Shown here piece by piece: positions 1 through 13,371 of a stretch of 64,000 nucleotides of DNA (within the stretch, counting starts at the first letter, position 1; each line of letters opens with the position of its first letter). The notes under the pieces were generated by a model, which was not told the DNA's origin, made no database searches, and worked only from the letters and a program-made list of their open reading frames with translations. Both the position numbers and the translations under genes were made by a program. The stretch is from Ectobius pallidus (taxonomy: Eukaryota > Arthropoda > Insecta > Blattodea > Ectobiidae), in assembly GCA_964059195.1 (NCBI GenBank), contig CAXKWD010000001.1, positions 159,390,532-159,454,531 on the forward strand, written 5' to 3'.

Positions 1-420
1 TTGGAAATCAATTAAAAAAAACATATTCCGCATATCATAATTGCAGTCATGACTGATTAAACAAAAACATACTTGCACTTTGTTACATCAGTTTACCTGA
101 TTTTATTTGTCACTGAATTTTGTGAATGTTGACATAGCCTATATTAAGAATTTCAAGTTGCAATACATTTAGATTTGACAAATAACACTATTCTTTCACA
201 TATGCTTATCAAACTAAACAGTTAAGCTGACTGAGTTGGCCGAATGGTAACGTCTTGAACTTGTATTTTGGAGGTCCCTGGGTCAAATCCCGGTGCCGGC
301 CGATTTTACATTTTTTTTGTGTTTTATTTTTATGTGAGTGCGCGATTGCCAAGATATCATTAGTCTGTAGTTCTGCTGACGATAGTCGATTTTAATCTGA
401 TTAAAGAAAAAAAAAACTTA
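1..420 (+). repeat. Composite retroposon repeat, copy 1, with tRNA-derived SINE head
   Basis: A tRNA-like head lies at about 228-300, with an A-box-like stretch at 235-247 and a B-box-like stretch at 280-291 (GGTCAAATCC core). A shared body follows, ending in an A-rich run near 405-416. The flanks at 1-110 and 150-230, and the body to 420, match the copy at 31545-31945, so this is the same repeat family. Bases 1-110 correspond to the tail of the family, so two partial copies lie in tandem here. The promoter boxes are directly visible; the SINE assignment follows from the box layout and the repetition. Confidence 0.65.
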
Positions 421-1440
421 TTTTCTGCATATCATTATTGCAATTATAATTGATTTAACAAAAGGATTTATTAAATAATTCCTAATTAAATGTGCTTAAA
501 CTTTTGGATGTTGTTGCGAATAATTAACTCTTAATGAAATGGTCATTAAGTATCTGATATTTCTGTCAAACCACTTTGGTCATGAAGATACGTAGAGAAA
601 ACATTGGAAATTTATTTTTCGTTCATACATAGAATTTATTTTTCATTCTCATCCCAGGAATCTGAATATTGATATTCTGCCAGAGAATTGTTCAAAACAT
701 ACCGAACCAACTGTTATTTCCAGATTCAAGCCGGTCAATAGCACTTAGTAATTTTTTCCCACATAGAGAAATAAATCTTTAAAAATAAGTTATGTACATG
801 TTGCCAAGATATTACTAAATTCTTGTACGCATCAAAGAATTTTGTTGCTAAGAGATCGTTCTTCATTTTCGGCGTGGATCAAAATTAGTAGTGATTTGAG
901 AAACATTTCTGTTTCTCAAAAGCATATAAAATGGAATCTCCGAAGACTTCAACTTCCGAAACCACACTCGCTAGGCTTAGAATTCAGGTATTTATAGCCT
1001 GTGGTTTTTGTCCTGGTTTCTTTTATAACTTCGGCATGAGTACTATATTCTTGTGTGGGTTTGCACCTGTGTTGATGTGGGTATTTAAATAATTTTATTT
1101 GTAATCTGGGAAGCGTATTTCTTGCGTGAAACACCCAAATTAGAAGATAAAGCGTATAATTAAAAAAAAATATTGCTTCATTTAATATTAAAGAGCCCAT
1201 TATATCCATGTAGGAGATAATGGTTTAAGAACTTCTGACTTTTATAGCCTATAACGTTATTTCAAACCGTACTTTGGAATGTTGCTTAATGGAATTAGTG
1301 CTTATGTAATTTTAGCACAACGTTTTTTATGAAGTTATAGGCCTAGCAGCGCGTCTCATGTTGTACTGTAGATACGTTTAAATTAACAAGTCATTTATTG
1401 ATAGTCTACAGCAGAGGTACACAGAGTTCCTCGTATAACC
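421..1440. other. AT-rich intergenic or intronic sequence, nothing recognised
   Basis: No open frame with coding character, no RNA gene and no clear terminal repeats are visible. The 86-codon minus frame at 949-1209 has no recognisable features. Confidence 0.5.
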
Positions 1441-1625
1441 CGCCGGCCGCGGAAGAGTTTGATCAGGTCCTTAGCGTAGAGAAAATGTTGATACGAGCGA
1501 ACAAAGATAACATCAACCTGCATACATAAATGTAGTAGACCTGGTCCGGGATTGAACTCTCAATCTTGCGCACAGAAAGCCAGCACGATACTGACTGTAC
1601 CAAAGCCGACTCACTTATTTGTAAA
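1441..1625 (-). repeat. tRNA-derived SINE, minus strand
   Basis: Read on the minus strand, an A-box-like region lies at about 1613-1590 and a B-box at 1559-1545 (GTTCAATCCCGG core). A unique body runs down to about 1441. It differs from the other SINE families in this window. A functional tRNA is unlikely because the acceptor and anticodon stems do not close cleanly by eye. Confidence 0.6.
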
Positions 1626-3605
1626 CTGATGCAATCCAGAAGGAATAAGTTCAACAAAGGAAGCCTTGTTCGGTTTATAACATCCTTGCAAACAAATATA
1701 TTGAAAATCAGAGTCTGAGCACAATGATATCTGCGTTTGAGACTATGAGAATGTTTGGAGAATCCATGTTATTACATCTGTTTCTTGGAGTATTGTAAAT
1801 ATAAATAAAATCGCTAAGAAGTTCACACAAAATTAACCTAAAATGGCGCAATGAAATAATGTGTGTTCACAGAATCGACTGCTAAGGGGGAGGGATCACG
1901 TGGTGCAGGCAAGGGTTGAAACTTGATGGCGGTCTATATGGTGATCAGCAATTAATTAGCTTTAATGAAATTAGATTAGACCATGTACCGTATTTTTATT
2001 GAATATCCAAAATTGGATTAAACCCTATTTCGCCCGAAGGTATATTAGGGTTAGAGATAGTGAAAAAATGAGTTAACAATAGTTATTTATGAAACAAGTG
2101 GCGAAAACGAGATTTTCTATGTTCGCGAAACGAGCCCGTAAGAGCGTGTGTAGCAATCCTACGAGCAAACTAAAACCATTTTACCATGTGTAACATACAA
2201 TATGTTTTAGACAGACGTTAATATTTGTGAAATACAAATTTTATTGCGTGCCGTGCAGCGATATTGGGAACTTCCAGCCGTCCTGCCACCTAGTATGCAC
2301 TTGTGCAGCAAGGCTTTGATTTTCTGGTGCATGGCTCCCAACATATTATGGGATGGAATGGACAACGCTTTTCAGCGACCAAGGATTACCAAAATATGTT
2401 TTCTTATCGAGGCTAGTGTTCACGGAATGACAGTGATGAAATTAACTGATTTACTAGAAATTATTATAAGATAGAAGAATAATTTCTTTAACATTAAATG
2501 TTGTTAATTGCTTTTATTTGTGTTATTTTTTATGCATAAGTAAATTAATCGTTTTAGAACTTATTTTTGAAGCACTATGCCATAACAAGGTAAGTAAAAA
2601 ACATTTGAAACTTTGTTCACGACTTATATTAATGATACTACAGAAACCTCTACATGCAGGCACAAATTTGGCTTTACGCAATTGGCTATACAATATATGA
2701 GTGTTCAAGGTAAGTGTATATGCATTGATTTTATTTAGGCGCGCAACATATCCAAGGTAAATTGACTTTCCTTCATATTGCAGAGATATCTTTATATCTT
2801 CAGTTATCATTGATTTAAACTAAGGAAGCATATATTTCTGCGAGTCAATACCCTGGAGAGATTTCTCAATACTTGATATGAGTACTTTAAGAAGAGTTCG
2901 TTTTAATACATTTTAGAACTGTTTATTCGGGTTAATCTCAACGACATATTCCACCATCAATTTCACTCACCTGAAACTAAGTCACATATCACAGATTTAT
3001 TGCTAGCACATTATTTGCTAATATTGACAAATATGATAACATATTACTCAATTATAAATATTATATAGGACCTTTTGCAGACTTTCAAGAATTCTAAGAA
3101 GAGGTGAATAGCTATTTATGTATCGAGAATGCAAAGCATGGCTTTAGCCAAAAACATGGGATGTAGATTTTTACAGCTAATTCCTTCGGTAGAACAATAA
3201 AAAACTTTCAACAAAAATATATTCATCGTCCTAGTTTCTTCTGCTTAAGCTACTTGTCTCTTTCCGATCTCCCTGGGCGGGTCTTTTGAATATATTAGGT
3301 AATTCTCCCCTCTGTGTCTAGGTCCTCAATAACTTGCACGAAACTGTGTTCTTCGAGCTACGAGTGCTGCCCAACCATGTCTACATGATTATTAGGTGTT
3401 AGGCTATATAGAAGTTGAATTTCATCACTAAATGTGTCCTTCATTCCCTTTTCATTCATCTCGTTATTGTGTGAAAACTTTTCTCTGTAGGTCTACCTTG
3501 TTCTCGAATATTCCGAGTGTTTTGTTCTGAATTGCCGAAAAAAGAATCTAGTTTCGCATCTACAGAGCACTACTCATAATTTGATTGTTTTACAAAATCC
3601 AAATT
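1626..3605. other. AT-rich non-coding sequence
   Basis: No gene is supported. Short frames at 2244-2474 and 2518-2700 lack coding features. Near 3105-3160 there is a diverged match to one end of the hairpin element at 51091-51206 (same AGCTATTTATGTATC start), so a relic of that family is present. Confidence 0.45.
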
Positions 3606-4218
3606 TCATAACAGCTCATTTTACAGCAGCGGAGGAGACAGCAGCTCATGATAGAGCAGCGGAGGAGATAGCAGCTCATGGTAGAGCAGCGGAGGTAGCA
3701 GTTCATGATAGAGCAGCAGTGGAGATAGCAGCTCATGATACAGCAGCGAAGGAGATAGCAGCTCATGATAGAGCAACGGAGGAGATAGCAGCTCATAATA
3801 GAGCAGCGGAGGAGATAGCAGCTCATAATAGAGCAGCGGAGGAGATAGCAGCTCATGGTAGAGCAGCGGAAGAGATAGCAGCTCATGATAGAGCAGCGGA
3901 GGTGATAACAGCTCATTCTACAGCAGCGGAGGAGAGAGCAGCTCATGATAGAGCAGCGGAGGAGATAGCAGTTCATGATAGAGCAGCGGAGGAGGTAGCA
4001 GCTCATGATAGACCAGCGGAGTAGATGGAGCTCATGATAGAGCAGCGGAACAGATAGCAGCTCATGATAGAGCAGCGGAAGAGATAGCAGCTCATGAAAG
4101 AGCTGCGGAGGTGATAACAGCTCATTTTACAGCAGCGGAGGAGATAGCAGCGGAGGAGATAGCAGCTCATGATAGAGCAGCGGAGGAGATAGCAGCTCAT
4201 AATAGAGCAGCGGAGGAG

Positions 4219-5235
4219 TTAGCAGCTCATGGTAGAGCAGCGGAGGTGATAACAGCTCATCCTACAGCAGCGGAGGAGATAGCAGCTCATGATAGAGCAG
4301 CGGAGGAGATAGCAGCTCATGATAGAGCAGCGGAAGAGATAGCAGCTCATGAAACAGCAGCGGAGGTGATAACAGCTCATTTTACAGCAGCGGAGGTGAT
4401 AACAGCTCATTTTACAGCAGTGGAGGAGATAGCAGCTCATGATAGAGCAGCGGAGGAGATAGCAGCTCATGATAGAGCAGCGGAGAAGATAGCAGCTCAT
4501 GGTAGAGCAGCGGAGGATTTAGCATCTCAGAGCAGCGGATGAGGTAGCAGCTCATGATATACCAGCGGAGGAGATGCAGCTCATGATAGAGCAGCGGAAG
4601 AGATAGCAGCTCATGAAACAGCAGCGGAGGTGATAACAGCTCATTTTACAGCAGCGGAGGTGATAACAGCTCATTTTACAGCAGTGGAGGAGATAGCAGC
4701 TCATGATAGAGCAGCGGAGGAGATAGCAGCTCATAATAGAGCAGCAGAGGAGATAGCAGCTCATAATAGAGCAGCGGAGGAGATAGCAGCTCATGGTAGA
4801 GCAGCGGAGGTGATAACAGCTCATTTTACAGCAGCGGAGGAGATAGCAGCTCATGATAGAGCAGCGGAGGAGATAGCAGCTCATAATAGAGCAGCGGAGG
4901 AGTTAGCAGCTCATGGTAGAGCAGCGGAGGTGATAACAGCTCATCCTACAGCAGCGGAGGAGATAGCAGCTCATGATAGAGCAGCGGAGGAGATAGCAGC
5001 TCATGATAGAGCAGCGGAAGAGATAGCAGCTCATGAAACAGCAGCGGAGGTGATAACAGCTCATTTTACAGCAGCGGAGGTGATAACAGCTCATTTTACA
5101 GCAGTGGAGGAGATAGCAACTCATGATAGAGCAGCGGAGGAGATAGCAGCTCATGATAGAGCAGCGGAGGAGATAGCAGCTCATGGTAGAGCAGCGGAGG
5201 ATTTAGCATCTCAGAGCAGCGGATGAGGTAGCAGC
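4219..5235 (+). repeat. 684-base duplicated block inside the minisatellite
   Basis: The blocks starting at 4219 and 4903 carry the same order of variant units over at least 280 bases, ending in the same GGATGAGGTAGCAGCTCATG junction. This is a local segmental duplication preceding the main higher-order repeat. The spacing of 684 bases is not a multiple of 30, because of small indels in irregular units. Confidence 0.7.
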
Positions 5236-8200
5236 TCATGATAGACCAGCGGAGGAGATGCAGCTCATGATAGAGCAGCGGAAGAGATAGCAGCTCATGA
5301 TAGAGCAGCGGATGAGATAGCAGCTCATGAAAGAGCAGCGGAGGTGGTAACTGCTCATTTTACAGCAGCGAAGGAGATAGCAGCTCATAATAGAGCAGCG
5401 GAGGAGATAGCAGCTCATGGTAGAGCAGCGGAGGTGATAACAGGTCATCCTACAGCAGCGGAGGAGTTAGCAGCTCATGATAGAGCAGCGGAAGAGATAG
5501 CAGCATATGAAACAGCAGCGGAGGTGATAACAGCTCATTTTACAGCAGCGGAGGTGATAACAGCTCATTTTACAGCAGTGGAGGAGATAGCAGCTCATGA
5601 TAGAGCAGCGGAGGAGATAGCAGCTCATAATAGAGCAGCGTAGGAGATAGCAGCTCATAATAGAGCAGCGGAGGAGATAGCAGCTCATGGTAGAGCAGCG
5701 GAGGTGATAACAGCTCATCCTACAGCAGCGGAGGAGATAGCATCTCATGATAGAGCAGCGGAGGAGATAGCAGCTCATAATAGAGTAGCGGAGGAGATAG
5801 CAGCTCATGGTAGAGCAGCGGAGGTGATAACAGCTCATCCTACAGCAGCGGAGGAGATAGCAGCTCATGATAGAGCAGCGGAGGAGATAGCAGCTCATGA
5901 TAGAGCAGCGGAGGAGATAGCAGCTCATAATAGAGCAGCGTAGGAGATAGCAGCTCATAATAGAGCAGCGGAGGAGATAGCAGCTCATGGTAGAGCAGCG
6001 GAGGTGATAACAGCTCATCCTACAGCAGCGGAGGAGATAGCATCTCATGATAGAGCAGCGGAGGAGATAGCAGCTCATAATAGAGTAGCGGAGGAGATAG
6101 CAGCTCATGGTAGAGCAGCGGAAGAGATAGTAACTCATGGTATAGCATCGGAGAAGGTAGTAGCCCATGATAGAACAGCGGGGAAAATAGCAGCGGAGGA
6201 GATAGCAGCTCATGATAGAGCAGCGGAGGTGATAACAGCTAATTTTACAGCAGCGGAGGAGATAACAGCTCATGATAGAGTAGCGGAGTAGATAGCAGCT
6301 CATGATAGAGCAGCGGAGGAGTTAGCAGCTCATGAAAGAGCAGCGGAGGTGGTAACAGCTCATTTTACAGCAGCGGAGGAGATAGCGGCTCATGATAGAG
6401 CAGCGGAGGAGATAGCAGCTCATAATAGAGCAGCGGAGGAGATAGCAGCTCATGGTAGAGCAGCGGAGGTGATAACAGCTCATCCTACAGCAGCGGAGGA
6501 GATTGCAGCTCCTGATAGAGCAGCGGAGGAGATAGCAGGTCATAATAGAGCAGCGGAGGAGATAGCAGCTCATGGTAGAGCAGCGGAGGTGATAACAGGT
6601 CATCCTACAGCAGCGGAGGAGTTAGCAGCTCATGATAGAGCAGCGGAAGAGATAGCAGCTCATGAAACAGCAGCGGAGGTGATAACAGCTCATTTTACAG
6701 CAGCGGAGGTGATAACAGCTCATTTTACAGCAGTGGAGGAGATAGCAGCTCATGATAGAGCAGCGGAGGAGATAGCAGCTCATAATAGAGCAGCGTAGGA
6801 GATAGCAGCTCATAATAGAGCAGCGGAGGAGATAGCAGTTCATGATAGAGCAGCGGAGGAGATAGCAGCTCATGTTAGAGCAGCGGAAGTATCAGTTCGT
6901 GATAGAGCAGCGGTGGAGGTAGCAGCTTATGATACAGCAGCGGAGGATATAGCAGCTCATGATAAAGCAGCGGAGGATTTAGCATCTCAGAGCAGTGGAG
7001 GAGGTAGCAGCTCATGATAGATCAACGGAATAGATTCAGCTCATGATAGAGCAGCGGAGGAGATAGCAGCTCATGATAGAGCAGCGGAAGAGATAGCAGC
7101 TCATGAAACAGCAGCGGAGGTGATAACAGCTCATTTTACAGCAGCGGAGGTGATAACAGCTCATTTTACAGCAGTGGAGGAGATAGCAGCTCATGATAGA
7201 GCAGCGGAGGAGATAGCAGCTCATGATAGAGCAGCGGAGGAGATAGCAACTCATGGTAGAGCAGCGGAGGATTTAGCATCTCAGAGCAGCGGATGAGGTA
7301 GCAGCTCATGATAGACCAGCGGAGGAGATGCAGCTCATGATAGAGCAGCGGAAGAGATAGCAGCTCATGATAGAGCAGCGGATGAGATAGCAGCTCATGA
7401 AAGAGCAGCGGAGGTGGTAACTGCTCATTTTACAGCAGCGGAGGAGATAGCAGCTCATAATAGAGCAGCGGAGGAGATAGCAGCTCATGGTAGAGCAGCG
7501 GAGGTGATAACAGGTCATCCTACAGCAGCGGAGGAGTTAGCAGCTCATGATAGAGCAGCGGAAGAGATAGCAGCTCATGAAACAGCAGCGGAGGTGATAA
7601 CAGCTCATTTTACAGCAGCGGAGGTGATAACAGCTCATTTTACAGCAGTGGAGGAGATAGCAGCTCATGATAGAGCAGCGGAGGAGATAGCAGCTCATAA
7701 TAGAGCAGCGTAGGAGATAGCAGCTCATAATAGAGCAGCGGAGGAGATAGCAGCTCATGGTAGAGCAGCGGAGGTGATAACAGCTCATCCTACAGCAGCG
7801 GAGGAGATAGCATCTCATGATAGAGCAGCGGAGGAGATAGCAGCTCATAATAGAGTAGCGGAGGAGATAGCAGCTCATGGTAGAGCAGCGGAAGAGATAG
7901 TAACTCATGGTATAGCATCGGAGAAGGTAGTAGCCCATGATAGAACAGCGGGGAAAATAGCAGCGGAGGAGATAGCAGCTCATGATAGAGCAGCGGAGGT
8001 GATAACAGCTAATTTTACAGCAGCGGAGGAGATAACAGCTCATGATAGAGTAGCGGAGTAGATAGCAGCTCATGATAGAGCAGCGGAGGAGTTAGCAGCT
8101 CATGAAAGAGCAGCGGAGGTGGTAACAGCTCATTTTACAGCAGCGGAGGAGATAGCGGCTCATGATAGAGCAGCGGAGGAGATAGCAGCTCATAATAGAG

Positions 8201-11200
8201 CAGCGGAGGAGATAGCAGCTCATGGTAGAGCAGCGGAGGTGATAACAGCTCATCCTACAGCAGCGGAGGAGATTGCAGCTCCTGATAGAGCAGCGGAGGA
8301 GATAGCAGGTCATAATAGAGCAGCGGAGGAGATAGCAGCTCATGGTAGAGCAGCGGAGGTGATAACAGGTCATCCTACAGCAGCGGAGGAGTTAGCAGCT
8401 CATGATAGAGCAGCGGAAGAGATAGCAGCTCATGAAACAGCAGCGGAGGTGATAACAGCTCATTTTACAGCAGCGGAGGTGATAACAGCTCATTTTACAG
8501 CAGTGGAGGAGATAGCAGCTCATGATAGAGCAGCGGAGGAGATAGCAGCTCATAATAGAGCAGCGTAGGAGATAGCAGCTCATAATAGAGCAGCGGAGGA
8601 GATAGCAGTTCATGATAGAGCAGCGGAGGAGATAGCAGCTCATGTTAGAGCAGCGGAAGTATCAGTTCGTGATAGAGCAGCGGTGGAGGTAGCAGCTTAT
8701 GATACAGCAGCGGAGGATATAGCAGCTCATGATAAAGCAGCGGAGGATTTAGCATCTCAGAGCAGTGGAGGAGGTAGCAGCTCATGATAGATCAACGGAA
8801 TAGATTCAGCTCATGATAGAGCAGCGGAGGAGATAGCAGCTCATGATAGAGCAGCGGAAGAGATAGCAGCTCATGAAACAGCAGCGGAGGTGATAACAGC
8901 TCATTTTACAGCAGCGGAGGTGATAACAGCTCATTTTACAGCAGTGGAGGAGATAGCAGCTCATGATAGAGCAGCGGAGGAGATAGCAGCTCATGATAGA
9001 GCAGCGGAGGAGATAGCAACTCATGGTAGAGCAGCGGAGGATTTAGCATCTCAGAGCAGCGGATGAGGTAGCAGCTCATGATAGACCAGCGGAGGAGATG
9101 CAGCTCATGATAGAGCAGCGGAAGAGATAGCAGCTCATGATAGAGCAGCGGATGAGATAGCAGCTCATGAAAGAGCAGCGGAGGTGGTAACTGCTCATTT
9201 TACAGCAGCGGAGGAGATAGCAGCTCATAATAGAGCAGCGGAGGAGATAGCAGCTCATGGTAGAGCAGCGGAGGTGATAACAGGTCATCCTACAGCAGCG
9301 GAGGAGTTAGCAGCTCATGATAGAGCAGCGGAAGAGATAGCAGCTCATGAAACAGCAGCGGAGGTGATAACAGCTCATTTTACAGCAGCGGAGGTGATAA
9401 CAGCTCATTTTACAGCAGTGGAGGAGATAGCAGCTCATGATAGAGCAGCGGAGGAGATAGCAGCTCATAATAGAGCAGCGTAGGAGATAGCAGCTCATAA
9501 TAGAGCAGCGGAGGAGATAGCAGCTCATGGTAGAGCAGCGGAGGTGATAACAGCTCATCCTACAGCAGCGGAGGAGATAGCATCTCATGATAGAGCAGCG
9601 GAGGAGATAGCAGCTCATAATAGAGTAGCGGAGGAGATAGCAGCTCATGGTAGAGCAGCGGAAGAGATAGTAACTCATGGTATAGCATCGGAGAAGGTAG
9701 TAGCCCATGATAGAACAGCGGGGAAAATAGCAGCGGAGGAGATAGCAGCTCATGATAGAGCAGCGGAGGTGATAACAGCTAATTTTACAGCAGCGGAGGA
9801 GATAACAGCTCATGATAGAGTAGCGGAGTAGATAGCAGCTCATGATAGAGCAGCGGAGGAGTTAGCAGCTCATGAAAGAGCAGCGGAGGTGGTAACAGCT
9901 CATTTTACAGCAGCGGAGGAGATAGCGGCTCATGATAGAGCAGCGGAGGAGATAGCAGCTCATAATAGAGCAGCGGAGGAGATAGCAGCTCATGGTAGAG
10001 CAGCGGAGGTGATAACAGCTCATCCTACAGCAGCGGAGGAGATTGCAGCTCCTGATAGAGCAGCGGAGGAGATAGCAGGTCATAATAGAGCAGCGGAGGA
10101 GATAGCAGCTCATGGTAGAGCAGCGGAGGTGATAACAGGTCATCCTACAGCAGCGGAGGAGTTAGCAGCTCATGATAGAGCAGCGGAAGAGATAGCAGCT
10201 CATGAAACAGCAGCGGAGGTGATAACAGCTCATTTTACAGCAGCGGAGGTGATAACAGCTCATTTTACAGCAGTGGAGGAGATAGCAGCTCATGATAGAG
10301 CAGCGGAGGAGATAGCAGCTCATAATAGAGCAGCGTAGGAGATAGCAGCTCATAATAGAGCAGCGGAGGAGATAGCAGTTCATGATAGAGCAGCGGAGGA
10401 GATAGCAGCTCATGTTAGAGCAGCGGAAGTATCAGTTCGTGATAGAGCAGCGGTGGAGGTAGCAGCTTATGATACAGCAGCGGAGGATATAGCAGCTCAT
10501 GATAAAGCAGCGGAGGATTTAGCATCTCAGAGCAGTGGAGGAGGTAGCAGCTCATGATAGATCAACGGAATAGATTCAGCTCATGATAGAGCAGCGGAGG
10601 AGATAGCAGCTCATGATAGAGCAGCGGAAGAGATAGCAGCTCATGAAACAGCAGCGGAGGTGATAACAGCTCATTTTACAGCAGCGGAGGTGATAACAGC
10701 TCATTTTACAGCAGTGGAGGAGATAGCAGCTCATGATAGAGCAGCGGAGGAGATAGCAGCTCATGATAGAGCAGCGGAGGAGATAGCAACTCATGGTAGA
10801 GCAGCGGAGGATTTAGCATCTCAGAGCAGCGGATGAGGTAGCAGCTCATGATAGACCAGCGGAGGAGATGCAGCTCATGATAGAGCAGCGGAAGAGATAG
10901 CAGCTCATGATAGAGCAGCGGATGAGATAGCAGCTCATGAAAGAGCAGCGGAGGTGGTAACTGCTCATTTTACAGCAGCGGAGGAGATAGCAGCTCATAA
11001 TAGAGCAGCGGAGGAGATAGCAGCTCATGGTAGAGCAGCGGAGGTGATAACAGGTCATCCTACAGCAGCGGAGGAGTTAGCAGCTCATGATAGAGCAGCG
11101 GAAGAGATAGCAGCTCATGAAACAGCAGCGGAGGTGATAACAGCTCATTTTACAGCAGCGGAGGTGATAACAGCTCATTTTACAGCAGTGGAGGAGATAG

Positions 11201-13371
11201 CAGCTCATGATAGAGCAGCGGAGGAGATAGCAGCTCATAATAGAGCAGCGTAGGAGATAGCAGCTCATAATAGAGCAGCGGAGGAGATAGCAGCTCATGG
11301 TAGAGCAGCGGAGGTGATAACAGCTCATCCTACAGCAGCGGAGGAGATAGCATCTCATGATAGAGCAGCGGAGGAGATAGCAGCTCATAATAGAGTAGCG
11401 GAGGAGATAGCAGCTCATGGTAGAGCAGCGGAAGAGATAGTAACTCATGGTATAGCATCGGAGAAGGTAGTAGCCCATGATAGAACAGCGGGGAAAATAG
11501 CAGCGGAGGAGATAGCAGCTCATGATAGAGCAGCGGAGGTGATAACAGCTAATTTTACAGCAGCGGAGGAGATAACAGCTCATGATAGAGTAGCGGAGTA
11601 GATAGCAGCTCATGATAGAGCAGCGGAGGAGTTAGCAGCTCATGAAAGAGCAGCGGAGGTGGTAACAGCTCATTTTACAGCAGCGGAGGAGATAGCGGCT
11701 CATGATAGAGCAACGGAGGAGATAGCAGCTCATAATAGAGCAGCGGAGGAGATAGCAGCTCATGGTAGAGCAGCGGAGGTGATAACAGCTCATCCTACAG
11801 CAGCGGAGGAGATTGCAGCTCCTGATAGAGCAGCGGAGGAGATAGCAGGTCATAATAGAGCAGCGGAGGAGATAGCAGCTCATGGTAGAGCAGCGGAGGT
11901 GATAACAGGTCATCCTACAGCAGCGGAGGAGTTAGCAGCTCATGATAGAGCAGCGGAAGAGATAGCAGCTCATGAAACAGCAGCGGAGGTGATAACAGCT
12001 CATTTTACAGCAGCGGAGGTGATAACAGCTCATTTTACAGCAGTGGAGGAGATAGCAGCTCATGATAGAGCAGCGGAGGAGATAGCAGCTCATAATAGAG
12101 CAGCGTAGGAGATAGCAGCTCATAATAGAGCAGCGGAGGAGATAGCAGTTCATGATAGAGCAGCGGAGGAGATAGCAGCTCATGTTAGAGCAGCGGAAGT
12201 ATCAGTTCGTGATAGAGCAGCGGTGGAGGTAGCAGCTTATGATACAGCAGCGGAGGATATAGCAGCTCATGATAAAGCAGCGGAGGATTTAGCATCTCAG
12301 AGCAGTGGAGGAGGTAGCAGCTCATGATAGATCAACGGAATAGATTCAGCTCATGATAGAGCAGCGGAGGAGATAGCAGCTCATGATAGAGCAGCGGAAG
12401 AGATAGCAGCTCATGAAACAGCAGCGGAGGTGATAACAGCTCATTTTACAGCAGCGGAGGTGATAACAGCTCATTTTACAGCAGTGGAGGAGATAGCAGC
12501 TCATGATAGAGCAGCGGAGGAGATAGCAGCTCATGATAGAGCAGCGGAGGAGATAGCAACTCATGGTAGAGCAGCGGAGGATTTAGCATCTCAGAGCAGC
12601 GGATGAGGTAGCAGCTCATGATAGACCAGCGGAGGAGATGCAGCTCATGATAGAGCAGCGGAAGAGATAGCAGCTCATGATAGAGCAGCGGATGAGATAG
12701 CAGCTCATGAAAGAGCAGCGGAGGTGGTAACTGCTCATTTTACAGCAGCGGAGGAGATAGCAGCTCATAATAGAGCAGCGGAGGAGATAGCAGCTCATGG
12801 TAGAGCAGCGGAGGTGATAACAGGTCATCCTACAGCAGCGGAGGAGTTAGCAGCTCATGATAGAGCAGCGGAAGAGATAGCAGCTCATGAAACAGCAGCG
12901 GAGGTGATAACAGCTCATTTTACAGCAGCGGAGGTGATAACAGCTCATTTTACAGCAGTGGAGGAGATAGCAGCTCATGATAGAGCAGCGGAGGAGATAG
13001 CAGCTCATAATAGAGCAGCGTAGGAGATAGCAGCTCATAATAGAGCAGCGGAGGAGATAGCAGCTCATGGTAGAGCAGCGGAGGTGATAACAGCTCATCC
13101 TACAGCAGCGGAGGAGATAGCATCTCATGATAGAGCAGCGGAGGAGATAGCAGCTCATAATAGAGTAGCGGAGGAGATAGCAGCTCATGGTAGAGCAGCG
13201 GAAGAGATAGTAACTCATGGTATAGCATCGGTGAAGGTAGTAGCCCATGATAGAACAGCGGGGAAAATAGCAGCGGAGGAGATAGCAGCTCATGATAGAG
13301 CAGCGGAGGTGATAACAGCTAATTTTACAGCAGCGGAGGAGATAACAGCTCATGATAGAGTAGCGGAGTAG
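5236..13371 (+). repeat. Higher-order repeat of 1770 bases (59 x 30) in the minisatellite
   Basis: The same ordered set of variant units recurs at 5236, 7306, 9076, 10846 and 12616. The last three intervals are exactly 1770 bases. The first interval is 2070 because it has one extra 300-base (ten-unit) block, duplicated at about 5641-5940 and 5941-6240. By eye the copies starting at 7306 and 9076 show no difference, and the copy starting at 10846 shows one substitution (11712 region, CAGCGG to CAACGG). The last copy follows the pattern to about 13371 and then skips ahead. Such near identity points to recent amplification or gene conversion. Confidence 0.9.
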
